The notes under the pieces were generated by a model. That model ran no database searches. It had not been told where the DNA came from and saw only the letters and a list, made by a program, of their open reading frames with translations. The position numbers and the translations under genes are program-made. Source: Bacillus sp. V5-8f (GTDB lineage: Bacteria > Bacillota > Bacilli > Bacillales > DSM-1321). Taken from it: 64,000 nt of DNA. Where the stretch lies: the NCBI RefSeq assembly GCF_002863565.1, contig NZ_PGUW01000005.1:62001-126000 (forward strand), written 5' to 3'. Numbering within the stretch: position 1 is the first letter of the stretch; each line of letters begins with the position of its first letter. Shown here one piece after another: positions 47,923 through 57,565 of this stretch.

Positions 47923-47960
47923 GGGGCCCAACAGTTCCGAAGGGCGGAACGCGGAGCCCC
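47923..47960 (-). other. Strong hairpin between cheA and cheW
   Basis: Nested stems GGGGC (47923-47927)/GCCCC (47956-47960) and GTTCCG (47934-47939)/CGGAAC (47945-47950). There is no T-run on either strand, so it is not a typical intrinsic terminator. It could be an mRNA processing or stability element in the fla/che transcript. Confidence 0.6.
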
Positions 47961-47979
47961 TAGAAAATTTAGCGAAACG

Positions 47980-50040
47980 TTATTTAATTAACGAATTGCA
48001 ATCCACAATTAAAGCAACTTGTCCATCGCCAAGTATGGTTGCCCCTGATATTGCAAAGGCGGAGTTGAGATAATTGCCCAGCGACTTAAGCACAATCTCT
48101 TGTTGGCCGATAAAAGAGTCCACCACAAGGCCTGCCATTTTATCCCCTTTTCTGACGATAACCACAGACAAGAATTCATCATCCTCTGAAAAACAAGGTA
48201 CTTCGAAAATATCTTTTAAGAAAAGCAGCGGCAATACTTTGCCACGGAAGTCAATGACCTGTTGGCTATGGGCATTCATTATGTCTTCTTTCCTGATAAT
48301 CGCCGTTTCAATAATAGAAGAAAGTGGGATGGCGAACTTTTCTTTCTGGATTTCAACAAGCATAACGGAGATAATCGATAATGTAAGTGGCAGTTGAATA
48401 AGGAAAGTAGATCCAGCGCCTTCCCTAGAATCGATGGAAACCGTTCCGCCTAATGACTCAATTGTGTTCTTCACCACGTCCAGCCCAACACCTCGGCCTG
48501 ACACATCAGAAATCTTCTCAGCAGTAGAAAAGCCGGAAGCAAAAATCAATTCATAAACCTGTTTATCGGTTAGAGACGATGCGGTTTGCTCTGACACAAT
48601 TCCATTCTTCAAAGCTTTTCTTAAAACCTTTTCCCGGCTGATTCCTGCCCCGTCATCGGTAATTTCTATAAAGACATGGTTCCCGCTGTGGTACGCCTTA
48701 AGCAAGACTGTCCCTTCTTCACTTTTTCCGTTTGCTCGACGGACCTCGGGCGTTTCTACGCCATGGTCGATTGCATTCCTAAGCAAGTGAACAAGCGGGT
48801 CGCCGATTTCGTCGATTACAGTCCTATCCAGCTCTGTTTCTGCACCGACAATTTCAAGGTAGATTTTCTTGTTGAGATCCCGTGCAAGCGTGCGAACCAT
48901 TTTAGGGAATCGGTTGAACACCGTCTCTACAGGCACCATTCTCATATTTAGGATAATCGTTTGTAAATCACCTGAAATACGCGACATCCGTTCAACTGTT
49001 TCATGTAGTTCCTGATTGTTCAAATCCCGGGAAATCTGCTCAAGCCTTCCCCGGTCGATAACAAGCTCTTCAAACAAGTTCATGAGAATATCCAGTCGCT
49101 CAATATTCACGCGGATTGTTTTGTTATTCGCCTGCTTAGTATTTGAAGCCTTCGTTTTTGTTTCTTCCTGCCTGGCTTCAGGCTTCGGTACATCTGCAGG
49201 AGGCAATATTACGCTATCTGCTGGCTGCACTAACTTTTCTGATTGTTCAGACTCCTCTTCTCGTACCGTAAGGCAGTCAATTTCGTTAATTTCCACCTTT
49301 TCCACTTCGGAAACCTTCATGATTTTCTTTATCAGATCTTCCTTTGGCTCCTTAGTAAGGAAGGTAACGAGAAACTCCTGGTCAAACTGTTCTTCCTCCA
49401 GCTGCTCAGCTGATGGCAGGGATTTAATCACTTCTCCAGTCTTTTCGAGTACCTCAAATACCATAAAAACGCGTGCAGCCTTCAGCAGGCAGTCTTCCCT
49501 CAGAGCAATAGTAATTTCATAACTCTGGAAACCTTGCTCCCTGGATTGCTGGAGCACCGTTAATTCGAATTCATCATACTCGCCTTTCATGCCTTCCTGT
49601 TTCACTGGCGCGGCTGTTGCTGCTACTTCCGCATCCGCTGTCACGCCAACAAGCGGCGACTCTCCCTTTTCAATTAACTGCAATTGAGCGACAACTTTCG
49701 TTACATCTCTTTTGCCGTCCCCGCCCTCAGAAATGGAAAGAACCATAGCTTCTAGGTCATCCACCGCTTCGAAAATTACATCGAAAATCTCAGGACTCAA
49801 GGTAATTTTTTGATTGCGGATAGCATCAAGGACGTTTTCCATTTTATGCGTTAAATTGGCCAGATCTTCATAACCCATGGTTGCAGACATACCCTTCAAT
49901 GTATGTGCAGACCGGAATATTTCATTTACAATGGCAAGATTATCGGGATGTTTTTCAAGCTCCAATAATTGCTCGCTGCATGTTTGAAGGTGTTCTTTAC
50001 TTTCATCTATAAAGACCTCTAAATATTGGTTCATATCCAT
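47980..50040 (-). CDS. cheA: Chemotaxis histidine kinase CheA
   Basis: This 686-residue kinase has an HPt domain with phosphorylated His46 in FRSAHTLKG, a CheY/CheB-binding P2 domain (about 165-250), a dimerisation domain with IRVNIERLD near 305, an HATPase with HLLRNAIDHGVE and DDGAGI, and a C-terminal CheW-like domain. The start at 50040 follows AAGGGGTGTGG; the frame opens 3 codons earlier at a GTG without proper spacing. Confidence 0.97.
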   Translation of the reverse strand: MDMNQYLEVFIDESKEHLQTCSEQLLELEKHPDNLAIVNEIFRSAHTLKGMSATMGYEDLANLTHKMENVLDAIRNQKITLSPEIFDVIFEAVDDLEAMVLSISEGGDGKRDVTKVVAQLQLIEKGESPLVGVTADAEVAATAAPVKQEGMKGEYDEFELTVLQQSREQGFQSYEITIALREDCLLKAARVFMVFEVLEKTGEVIKSLPSAEQLEEEQFDQEFLVTFLTKEPKEDLIKKIMKVSEVEKVEINEIDCLTVREEESEQSEKLVQPADSVILPPADVPKPEARQEETKTKASNTKQANNKTIRVNIERLDILMNLFEELVIDRGRLEQISRDLNNQELHETVERMSRISGDLQTIILNMRMVPVETVFNRFPKMVRTLARDLNKKIYLEIVGAETELDRTVIDEIGDPLVHLLRNAIDHGVETPEVRRANGKSEEGTVLLKAYHSGNHVFIEITDDGAGISREKVLRKALKNGIVSEQTASSLTDKQVYELIFASGFSTAEKISDVSGRGVGLDVVKNTIESLGGTVSIDSREGAGSTFLIQLPLTLSIISVMLVEIQKEKFAIPLSSIIETAIIRKEDIMNAHSQQVIDFRGKVLPLLFLKDIFEVPCFSEDDEFLSVVIVRKGDKMAGLVVDSFIGQQEIVLKSLGNYLNSAFAISGATILGDGQVALIVDCNSLIK

Positions 50041-50061
50041 AGAAACCACACCCCTTAAGGA

Positions 50062-51156
50062 CTAATTACACAACTTTACAATCGCGTTTGCTATTTTATC
50101 TAAGTTTTCCACTGAATCTACTAAACCGGTGGCAATTGCAGCCTTGGGCATCCCGAACACAATGGAAGTTTCCGGGGATTCTGCAATCGCATTTACATTT
50201 CCTGTTTTCTTCATCCGTTCCAGCCCTGCTGTCCCGTCACTACCCATCCCTGTCATTATGACTGCTATTTTGGAGAAATCGGAAATTTCACTTGCCGACT
50301 CAAACAGCACATCCACTGAGGGCCGGTGACCGCCACGGATATCGGACCCGTCAACTGAAACGGCAAGAGCCATTCCAACCTTTTTCACTTTCAAATGCCA
50401 GCCGCCAGGTGCTATATAAGCAGTACCTTTATGCAGGATCTCACCGTCTTCCGCTTCTTTGACTTTTATATTTGAAAGAGAATTAAGCCGGTCTGCCAAA
50501 GACTTGGTAAATCCGGGAGGCATATGCTGGACAATCAGGATAGGAGCATCCAAGTTTGCCGGAAGTTTTGTCAAAACCTCTTGCAACGCCCTCGGTCCAC
50601 CTGTCGATGTACCGATTACGACCAATTTCTTAAGTCCTGAATTCCATTTATTTAATATGGCCCGTCTTTCTTTTTCTGGTTCTATTTTACTATATTTGTT
50701 TCTATCTGCCAGTAAACTTTCGACATTTCTGTCACTTTTTTGCAGTCTATGAACGCTTATCCTGCTTGCAGCAATAACTTTATCAATTAATTCCTTTTTA
50801 ATCTTGTGCAAATCTAGGCTGATGGCGCCGGATGGTTTCGCAATAAAGTCAAAGGCCCCAATATCCATAGCTGTTACTGTATTTTCCGTTCCTTCCTTGG
50901 TGGTGCTTGAAAGCATGATTACAGGTGTCGGACACTGCTGCATTATTTCTTTCAATGCTTCAAGTCCATTCATGACCGGCATTTCCACATCAAGGGTTAC
51001 GACGTCCGGTTTTTGCTCTTTTATCTTACTGATCCCTTCTTTACCGTTCCTGGCTGTACCAACCACTTCAATCCGTGAATCTTCCGTCAGAAATTCGGAG
51101 ATCAGTTTTCTCATAAAAGCAGAATCTTCGACAATAAGCACTTTTATCCTTTTCAT
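50062..51156 (-). CDS. cheB: Chemoreceptor methylesterase CheB
   Basis: This 364-residue response regulator has phospho-acceptor Asp56 (VTLDVEMP) and a C-terminal esterase with Ser in GTSTGGPRA, His in QHMPPGFT and Asp in MTGMGSDGT. It removes receptor methyl groups for adaptation. The ATG lies 1 nt after the stop of a 37-codon ORF that fills the gap to flhG; the ribosome binding site (AGTAGGT) lies inside that ORF. Confidence 0.96.
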   Translation of the reverse strand: MKRIKVLIVEDSAFMRKLISEFLTEDSRIEVVGTARNGKEGISKIKEQKPDVVTLDVEMPVMNGLEALKEIMQQCPTPVIMLSSTTKEGTENTVTAMDIGAFDFIAKPSGAISLDLHKIKKELIDKVIAASRISVHRLQKSDRNVESLLADRNKYSKIEPEKERRAILNKWNSGLKKLVVIGTSTGGPRALQEVLTKLPANLDAPILIVQHMPPGFTKSLADRLNSLSNIKVKEAEDGEILHKGTAYIAPGGWHLKVKKVGMALAVSVDGSDIRGGHRPSVDVLFESASEISDFSKIAVIMTGMGSDGTAGLERMKKTGNVNAIAESPETSIVFGMPKAAIATGLVDSVENLDKIANAIVKLCN

Positions 51157-51157
51157 T

Positions 51158-51271
51158 TTAGGGACCTACTTTCATCGAAAACTCGCCCGATGGCAAATTC
51201 CACGCCAAGGGCGCTGTTGCACTATACTTATTTCCTAAAGATTGGAACCGCAGTTTTTTTACTGTATCCAT
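51158..51271 (-). CDS. 37-residue ORF filling the flhG-cheB junction
   Basis: The ATG is 2 nt after the flhG stop (TAA-AA-ATG) and the TAA is 1 nt before the cheB ATG, so the ORF occupies the junction exactly. The peptide begins MDTVKKLRFQSLGNKYSA and ends PSGEFSMKVGP: a basic start, then a mixed soluble-looking sequence. There is no Shine-Dalgarno of its own, so translation would depend on reinitiation after flhG. I recognise no family. The tight packing argues for a real cistron, but an ORF of this size can arise by chance. Confidence 0.5.
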   Translation of the reverse strand: MDTVKKLRFQSLGNKYSATAPLAWNLPSGEFSMKVGP

Positions 51272-51273
51272 TT

Positions 51274-52140
51274 TTAACGTGATAAAAAGTAATTCTTAAG
51301 TTTTCCGAGAAAATTATTTTTTTTCAATGTAACACCATCCCGGAAATCACCCATTTCATAACGTACTGCTATTTCTGAAAGCGCTTTGGATGCAATGGAG
51401 ATACTGTTATCGACCACAAAGGGTACTTGCTTCGCCACTGCCCTTGAAACCGATTTATCGTCTGGCAGAAAACCAAGAGGAGTGATTTCTTTTTGCAAGA
51501 ACTTACGCAATGCACTCTGCAAGCGGTTAATTGTATCTTGTCCTTCCATTTCTGATTGGACCCTATTGCATATCAGGTAGAAGGAAATGCTCTCATTTAC
51601 AGAATGCAAGTATTTCATTACAGAATAAGCATCCATCACCGCTGTTGGTTCAGGTGTCGTCACTACGAACAGGTCATCCACGCTAAGCATGAACCGAGAA
51701 GATTCATGACTGATCCCAGCACCCATATCGAAAATAATATAATCATACTTGTGCAAAAGACTGTTGAACTCTTCAAGGAAGCTATCAAACTGTGATTGAT
51801 CTAGATCAAACAGCTTTGTCAAACCTGTACCGCCGGCTATCACTGAAATATTTTCCGGGCCACTAGAAATGATTTCAGAAAGAGGCGTTCCATATTCAAA
51901 AAAGTCGATTATACTGTGCCGGGAGGAATTCCCCATTAAGATATCAATGTTTCCCATGCCAATATCCATATCAAAAAGCAAAACGCTATGACCTTTTTTG
52001 GCTAGGGTAATGGAAAAGTTAAGAGAAAAATTAGATTTTCCCACTCCACCTTTCCCGCTTATTACCGCAATTGTTTTAGCCGCCTGCATACTATTCGCTT
52101 CTCTTATCCTCTTTCGTAAATGTTCAGCCTGGTCCTTCAT
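51274..52140 (-). CDS. flhG: Flagellum site-determining MinD-like ATPase FlhG (YlxH)
   Basis: This 288-residue P-loop ATPase has the deviant Walker A GKGGVGKS at residues 29-36. The N-terminal DQAEHLRKR motif is the peptide that activates the FlhF GTPase. It controls flagellar number and placement and C-ring assembly through FliM/FliY. The ATG overlaps the flhF stop by 4 bases. Confidence 0.96.
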   Translation of the reverse strand: MKDQAEHLRKRIREANSMQAAKTIAVISGKGGVGKSNFSLNFSITLAKKGHSVLLFDMDIGMGNIDILMGNSSRHSIIDFFEYGTPLSEIISSGPENISVIAGGTGLTKLFDLDQSQFDSFLEEFNSLLHKYDYIIFDMGAGISHESSRFMLSVDDLFVVTTPEPTAVMDAYSVMKYLHSVNESISFYLICNRVQSEMEGQDTINRLQSALRKFLQKEITPLGFLPDDKSVSRAVAKQVPFVVDNSISIASKALSEIAVRYEMGDFRDGVTLKKNNFLGKLKNYFLSR

Positions 52141-53345
52141 TGCTTATACGCTCCCAGAATCATCTTCGTTATTAAACGCGGACTGGCCTTTTCTATATCA
52201 TCAGGGACATCCTGACCGTTTGTTATATATGCTGCGCCAATTCCATATTTCACAATGAAATTCAGCATCGGGCCATAACTGGACGTTTCATCAGCTTTTG
52301 TAAAGATAATCTGTTTGATCGGAATGATAGAAAACTGTTTAAATATTTCTTCCATATCCCTTTGCTTGGCTGTCAGAGATAAAACCAGATACGTTTCCAT
52401 TTCGCGATCAAAGTCTATGATCTTTTGCAAATCTTGTACATAGTCCTGATTCCTGAAATTCCTTCCCGCGGTATCGATGAATATCAGGTCATAATGAGCA
52501 AATTTATCCGCGGCATTCTTGAAATCTTCCAAATTATAGGCTACTTCAATCGGGACATTTAAGATCTTGGCATAAGTCTGAAGCTGATCAATGGCAGCAA
52601 TTCGATAGGTGTCTGTCGTAATGAAGGCAACCTTTTTGTTTTGCTTTAAGATGCTTTCCGCCGCTATTTTAGCGAGCGTGGTAGTTTTCCCTACACCGGT
52701 TGGTCCCACAATGTTGATATATTTCTTGTCAAAGCTTCCTCCAAAACTTGACACAGCCTCAATCTTGCCAGTCAGTTCCGCTTCAAGCCAGCCGGTAATT
52801 TCATCCCTCGAACTCTCATGGTTACCGGAAAACCACTGATTTAACAAGGCATTCATAAGCTCCGACCTGAGAGGAGGGTCTATGTCTTGTATTTCCAACG
52901 TTTTATATATTTCCTGTAACGGAGCAGGGTATTTTTTTTCAATATCGGAAGTTTCATAGTTTATGCCTTTTACCAGATCCCTAAGCTCTGCCAATTCTTT
53001 TAATATTTCTCCGGTCGGCTGGCTTTGAGCCTGAATCGCCGTTGGCCCAATTGGAGCTCCATTGATTTCGGGAACCGGTTTTTCAATGATTCCTCCGGGA
53101 ATTGGAGGAGTGGCGTTTTTTTCAGGCGGCAGTTTTTTCTGCTTCTGCTTTTTCACCGGTGGATTATGCTTCTCAGATGGGTCAATAGCTGCGACCACTT
53201 CAATATTCCTTTTTCTGAACAACCCGAGAAATCCTCTGGAATAGACAGGCTTAGAACTTAGAATGACCGCGTCATTTCCAAGCTCTTGGCGGATATCTTT
53301 CATTGCTTCCGACATGGAGGAAGCCACATATTTTTTTACTTTCAT
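52137..53345 (-). CDS. flhF: SRP-type GTPase FlhF
   Basis: This 402-residue protein has an N-terminal basic domain, a Pro/Lys-rich linker (about residues 58-110), an N domain, and an NG GTPase core with GPTGVGKTTTLAKIA near 217, IDTAGR and TKADET motifs. It recruits the first flagellar components to the assembly site. It overlaps flhA and flhG by 4 bases each. The linker is somewhat longer than in B. subtilis. Confidence 0.96.
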   Translation of the reverse strand: MKVKKYVASSMSEAMKDIRQELGNDAVILSSKPVYSRGFLGLFRKRNIEVVAAIDPSEKHNPPVKKQKQKKLPPEKNATPPIPGGIIEKPVPEINGAPIGPTAIQAQSQPTGEILKELAELRDLVKGINYETSDIEKKYPAPLQEIYKTLEIQDIDPPLRSELMNALLNQWFSGNHESSRDEITGWLEAELTGKIEAVSSFGGSFDKKYINIVGPTGVGKTTTLAKIAAESILKQNKKVAFITTDTYRIAAIDQLQTYAKILNVPIEVAYNLEDFKNAADKFAHYDLIFIDTAGRNFRNQDYVQDLQKIIDFDREMETYLVLSLTAKQRDMEEIFKQFSIIPIKQIIFTKADETSSYGPMLNFIVKYGIGAAYITNGQDVPDDIEKASPRLITKMILGAYKQ

Positions 53346-55378
53346 TCTACGTTCACCACCCCTATACTTTGGACTTCAACATTCGATTCCAATTCGTTAT
53401 AAGAAAGAATCGGTACCTGGGGAAAATATCGCTCTGTCAATTGGCGTACATACATACGAACCGCCGGTGAACAAAGAACGACCGGTGTCTGTTCCATTAA
53501 TGCAAGCTCTTCAAGTTTGGCCGCCATCGATTCTAGAATCGACTGGGAATCCCCCGGGTCTAAAGATAAGTAATTGCCGTGCTCGGTTTGCTGGACTGCA
53601 TCTGCAATCAGCTTTTCTACTTTTCCGGACAACGTAATAACCTTTAAGCTTTCGTTGCTAACAGTTAGGCCATTCGTTATTTGTCTGGCCAAATTCTGGC
53701 GTACATATTCAGTGAGAAGGTCTGTATCCGTGCTTAAACGTCCGTAGTCTGCAAGTGTTTCAAAGATCACAGGAAGGTTACGAATCGAAACCTTTTCTTT
53801 CAACAGCTTGGCCAATACCTTCTGTACCTCACCTATCGTCAGAGGGTTTGGCGTCACTTCATCAACCAGGATTGGAGCTGATTCCCGTAAATGGTCGATT
53901 AGCTGTTTCGTTTCCTGTCTTCCAAGCAGTTCATGGGCATTTGCCTTAATCACTTCCGTAATGTGAGTGGAAACCACGCTTGGCGGATCTACTACCGTAT
54001 ATCCCATCATTTCCGCGTGCTCTTTCATTTCTTCAGAAATCCACTTGGCAGGAAGTCCAAAAGAAGGCTCCACTGTATCAATACCTTCAATGGAATCATC
54101 TTCGATACCCGGGCTCATCGCCAAATAATGGTCAAGGAGCAGTTCACCCCTTGCCATTTCATTTCCCTTTATTTTCAAACGGTACTCGTTCGGGTTTAGC
54201 TGGATATTATCCCTGATACGTACAACAGGGATAACAAGCCCCATTTCTATGGCTAGCTGACGACGAATCATGACTACCCTGTCGAGAAGGTCACCACCTT
54301 GATTAGCATCAGCTAGTGGAATAAGACCGTAGCCGAATTCGAACTCAATCGGATCAACGCTTAACAGGTTTACGACGCTTTCAGGGCTTTTCATTTCATC
54401 TGTTTCCATATCTTCTTCCATATCCTGAATTTCTTGCGGATCCACTTTAGGCGTATTAGATATCATATATCCGCCAAATGCAAGCATACCTGCGATAGGA
54501 ACAGTCAACAAATCAGAAATGGGCGTGAACAATCCGAGCAGAAAAACTGTCCCCGCTGTTACATAAAGCATGACTGGAAACCTAAATAGCTGTTCGGTAA
54601 TGTCTGATCCCAAGTTTCCCTGTGAAGCAGCACGCGTAACAACTATACCAGTCGCTGTAGAAATCAGGAGGGCCGGTACCTGGCTGACAATACCGTCACC
54701 GACAGTGAGCAAGGAAAAGTGCTGTGCCGCCTCGCCAAAGTTCATATCCTGCTGCATCACCCCGATAACCATCCCAAAAATTAGATTGATTAATACAATG
54801 ATGATGCCCGCGATAGCATCACCTTTAACAAATTTACTCGCCCCATCCATAGAGCCGTAAAAATCCGCTTCACGACCTACTTTTTCACGCCTCTCCCGGG
54901 CCTCCGCTTCCGAGATCATTCCTGCATTCAAATCAGCATCGATACTCATCTGCTTTCCAGGCATCGCATCTAATGTGAATCGGGCAGCAACCTCGGACAC
55001 ACGCTCAGAACCTTTTGTGATGACAATAAATTGGATAATGATCAGAATCAGGAAAACGACCATACCGACAATGATATTTCCGCCGACAACAAATGTGCCA
55101 AAGGTATGGACAACTCCTCCTGCATCGCCGTGAGTCAAAATGGAACGTGTTGTAGACACATTCAAACCAAGCCTGAACAGTGTCAACAGCAGCAATAACG
55201 ATGGAAATATGGAAAACTCAAGCGGCTCTTTCATATTCATCGATGTCAGAAGAACCAAAAGGGCAAGAGAAATATTTAACAAAATCAAAATACTAATCAG
55301 CCATGTTGGCAATGGAATAATGAGCATTGCCACTATCATGATTACACTTACTAAAACCGTTAAGTCTCTTGCTGACAT
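53342..55378 (-). CDS. flhA: Flagellar type III export gate protein FlhA
   Basis: This 678-residue FHIPEP protein has about eight membrane helices in the first ~320 residues, the family signature around RVSEVAARFTLDAMPGKQMS, and a cytoplasmic C-terminal docking domain for substrate-chaperone complexes. The ATG follows AGGAGAGAAGAAA. Confidence 0.97.
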   Translation of the reverse strand: MSARDLTVLVSVIMIVAMLIIPLPTWLISILILLNISLALLVLLTSMNMKEPLEFSIFPSLLLLLTLFRLGLNVSTTRSILTHGDAGGVVHTFGTFVVGGNIIVGMVVFLILIIIQFIVITKGSERVSEVAARFTLDAMPGKQMSIDADLNAGMISEAEARERREKVGREADFYGSMDGASKFVKGDAIAGIIIVLINLIFGMVIGVMQQDMNFGEAAQHFSLLTVGDGIVSQVPALLISTATGIVVTRAASQGNLGSDITEQLFRFPVMLYVTAGTVFLLGLFTPISDLLTVPIAGMLAFGGYMISNTPKVDPQEIQDMEEDMETDEMKSPESVVNLLSVDPIEFEFGYGLIPLADANQGGDLLDRVVMIRRQLAIEMGLVIPVVRIRDNIQLNPNEYRLKIKGNEMARGELLLDHYLAMSPGIEDDSIEGIDTVEPSFGLPAKWISEEMKEHAEMMGYTVVDPPSVVSTHITEVIKANAHELLGRQETKQLIDHLRESAPILVDEVTPNPLTIGEVQKVLAKLLKEKVSIRNLPVIFETLADYGRLSTDTDLLTEYVRQNLARQITNGLTVSNESLKVITLSGKVEKLIADAVQQTEHGNYLSLDPGDSQSILESMAAKLEELALMEQTPVVLCSPAVRMYVRQLTERYFPQVPILSYNELESNVEVQSIGVVNVE

Positions 55379-55419
55379 TTTCTTCTCTCCTAACCTGGTA
55401 AAGCAATGCTACGAATTCT

Positions 55420-56502
55420 TTAAATCTTGCCTTTTGTCTTATATACAAACGCTAATACCTCGGCTACCGCTTTAAAAAATTCCTCAGGAATTACCTGTCC
55501 AATCTCCGTCTGGTCATAAAGCGCACGGGCAAGCGGCCTGTTTTCCATCATAACGATATCGTTTTCCTTGGCTACGTACTTGATTTTCTGCGCAACAAAA
55601 TCTACACCCTTTGCAACGACGTAAGGAGCATCAAATTTCTGCTCATCATACTTTATCGCGATTGCATAATGGGTTGGGTTGGTAATAACGACATCCGCTT
55701 TGGGGACTTCCTGCATCATCCGCTGCATGGCCATTTCCCTTTGTTTTTGTTTGATCTTAGATTTAATTAGCGGGTCGCCCTCTATATTTTTATATTCGTC
55801 CTTGATATCCTGTTTGGACATCCGAATACTCTTTTCAAAGTCATATTTTTGGTACATATAATCAAGCAATGATAAAAACAATAACGCAGCCGAAGCATAC
55901 AACCCTACTTTAACGGTTATATCTGCCAATATCGCCATAGCAGCGGCTACACTTTTTTGGGACAACATTAGGATTTCTTCCATGCGCTGCCATATCACAA
56001 AAAAAGCAACAAGGCCTACAACAGATATTTTAAGGATTGATTTCAGCAGCTCTACTATAGCCCTCATCGAAAAAATCCTTTTAAAACCTTTGATCGGGTC
56101 TATTTTTTCCAGTTTAAATTGTATGGCTTCCGTTGACATCATGAAGCCTGTTTGCATGATGTTTGCCACAACTCCTGCTATTAGCGCAACTGCCATAATA
56201 GGCGCCAATATGATGGCGGTCTTCTTCAATATCTCTATAAAAATGGTTTGTACATTTTCTTCTGTAAGTTCTGTAAGCATCGGTCCCTGAAACGATTCTG
56301 TAAATAACCCTAAAATCGAATCCTTCAGAAAAGGCCCAATTGCTGTGAAAAGCATAAATACTGCAAGAAGAACGATTGCCGTGTTCACATCCTGGCTTTT
56401 TGCAACCTGTCCTTTTTTCCTAGCATCCTGCCGTTTCTTAGGTGTGGCTTTTTCTGTTTTTTCACCGGAGAAGAATTGAAGATCAAGTTGTAAAAGGTTC
56501 AT
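55420..56502 (-). CDS. flhB: Flagellar export switch protein FlhB
   Basis: This 360-residue protein has four membrane helices and a cytoplasmic domain with the self-cleaving NPTH motif (VVITNPTHYAIAIKY near residue 275) that controls hook-to-filament substrate switching. The ATG follows GGAGGAACATAGA, 1 bp after fliR. Confidence 0.97.
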   Translation of the reverse strand: MNLLQLDLQFFSGEKTEKATPKKRQDARKKGQVAKSQDVNTAIVLLAVFMLFTAIGPFLKDSILGLFTESFQGPMLTELTEENVQTIFIEILKKTAIILAPIMAVALIAGVVANIMQTGFMMSTEAIQFKLEKIDPIKGFKRIFSMRAIVELLKSILKISVVGLVAFFVIWQRMEEILMLSQKSVAAAMAILADITVKVGLYASAALLFLSLLDYMYQKYDFEKSIRMSKQDIKDEYKNIEGDPLIKSKIKQKQREMAMQRMMQEVPKADVVITNPTHYAIAIKYDEQKFDAPYVVAKGVDFVAQKIKYVAKENDIVMMENRPLARALYDQTEIGQVIPEEFFKAVAEVLAFVYKTKGKI

Positions 56503-56503
56503 T

Positions 56504-57280
56504 CTATGTTCCTCCGACTAGCTCCATTAACCCCCTCATCGTGACGATCAGGTAATCAAACAACTGTCCTACGACAGCCATCATCATGCCCATTACGATA
56601 ATCAGGACTACGAAACTGACAAAAATTTTTACCGGCATCCCAACAACGAAAATATTTAACTGCGGTACCGTTCTAGCCACAATCCCCAACGCGATATCGA
56701 CTATAAACAAACTTCCAACAACAGGAAGTGACATTTGAAAAGCAATGATAAAAGCCTGGTTAAACGCTTTGACGACAAATTCCAGCATATCTTCGTTCCC
56801 GAAGGAAATCCAGGCCTTATCGATCGGGATGAATTGATAGGAATAAAAGATTCCGTCCAACAATAAATGGTGCCCGTTTGCGCTAAGTAAAAATAACAGT
56901 GAAATTGTATATAGATACTGTCCCATAAGCGGGCTCTGGGCCCCTGTTTGGGGGTCAATGACATTAGCAATGGCAAATCCCGTCTGAAAATCTATTAAAC
57001 CTCCGGCTATTTGGATAGCGGATAGGATCATATACGCTACAAAACCGATAAGCAAACCTACAAGAGCTTCCTTCATGATCAACAAATAATATGCTCCATC
57101 AATCTCTAATACAGGCGCATCTATCGTGTAATACATGATCCACGCCAGGAAGAAGCTAATGCCTATCCGATGGGTTGTCGGAATTGTCCGGTATGAAAAA
57201 ATCGGCATTGTCACAAAAAAGGAGGCCACACGTACAAATACCAATAAAAAAGCAGGAAACTGCGGGATGATTTCTTTCAT
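56504..57280 (-). CDS. fliR: Flagellar export gate protein FliR
   Basis: This 258-residue protein is strongly hydrophobic (about six segments) with the family segment GLIDFQTGFAIANVIDPQTGAQSP split around residue 115. It forms the export gate with FliP and FliQ. It starts 3 bp after fliQ and has a weak ribosome binding site, so coupling is likely. Confidence 0.96.
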   Translation of the reverse strand: MKEIIPQFPAFLLVFVRVASFFVTMPIFSYRTIPTTHRIGISFFLAWIMYYTIDAPVLEIDGAYYLLIMKEALVGLLIGFVAYMILSAIQIAGGLIDFQTGFAIANVIDPQTGAQSPLMGQYLYTISLLFLLSANGHHLLLDGIFYSYQFIPIDKAWISFGNEDMLEFVVKAFNQAFIIAFQMSLPVVGSLFIVDIALGIVARTVPQLNIFVVGMPVKIFVSFVVLIIVMGMMMAVVGQLFDYLIVTMRGLMELVGGT

Positions 57281-57283
57281 GGC

Positions 57284-57553
57284 CTAACCTACAAATCTAT
57301 TTAAATTGTTGAAAATTTCACTTGCATATGAAAGCATATGTGACAGCATCCATGGACCAAGAAGGATGATCCCGAGGAGAACGGCGACTATTTTCGGAAC
57401 GAACGCCAGGGTCTGTTCTTGAATTTGCGTCGTCGCTTGAAAGATACTAATCAATAACCCTACACCGAGCGCAATTATAAGCACAGGGCCACATACGATC
57501 AAAACGGTGTATATTCCACGTTCAGCAACCTGTATAACAAAATCAGGACTCAT
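57284..57553 (-). CDS. fliQ: Flagellar export gate protein FliQ
   Basis: This 89-residue protein with two membrane helices (starts MSPDFVIQVAERGIYTVL; QATTQIQEQTLAFVPK in the loop) lies in the standard fliP-fliQ-fliR order. The ATG follows AGGTGAAAAA. Confidence 0.96.
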   Translation of the reverse strand: MSPDFVIQVAERGIYTVLIVCGPVLIIALGVGLLISIFQATTQIQEQTLAFVPKIVAVLLGIILLGPWMLSHMLSYASEIFNNLNRFVG

Positions 57554-57565
57554 TTTTTCACCTGC

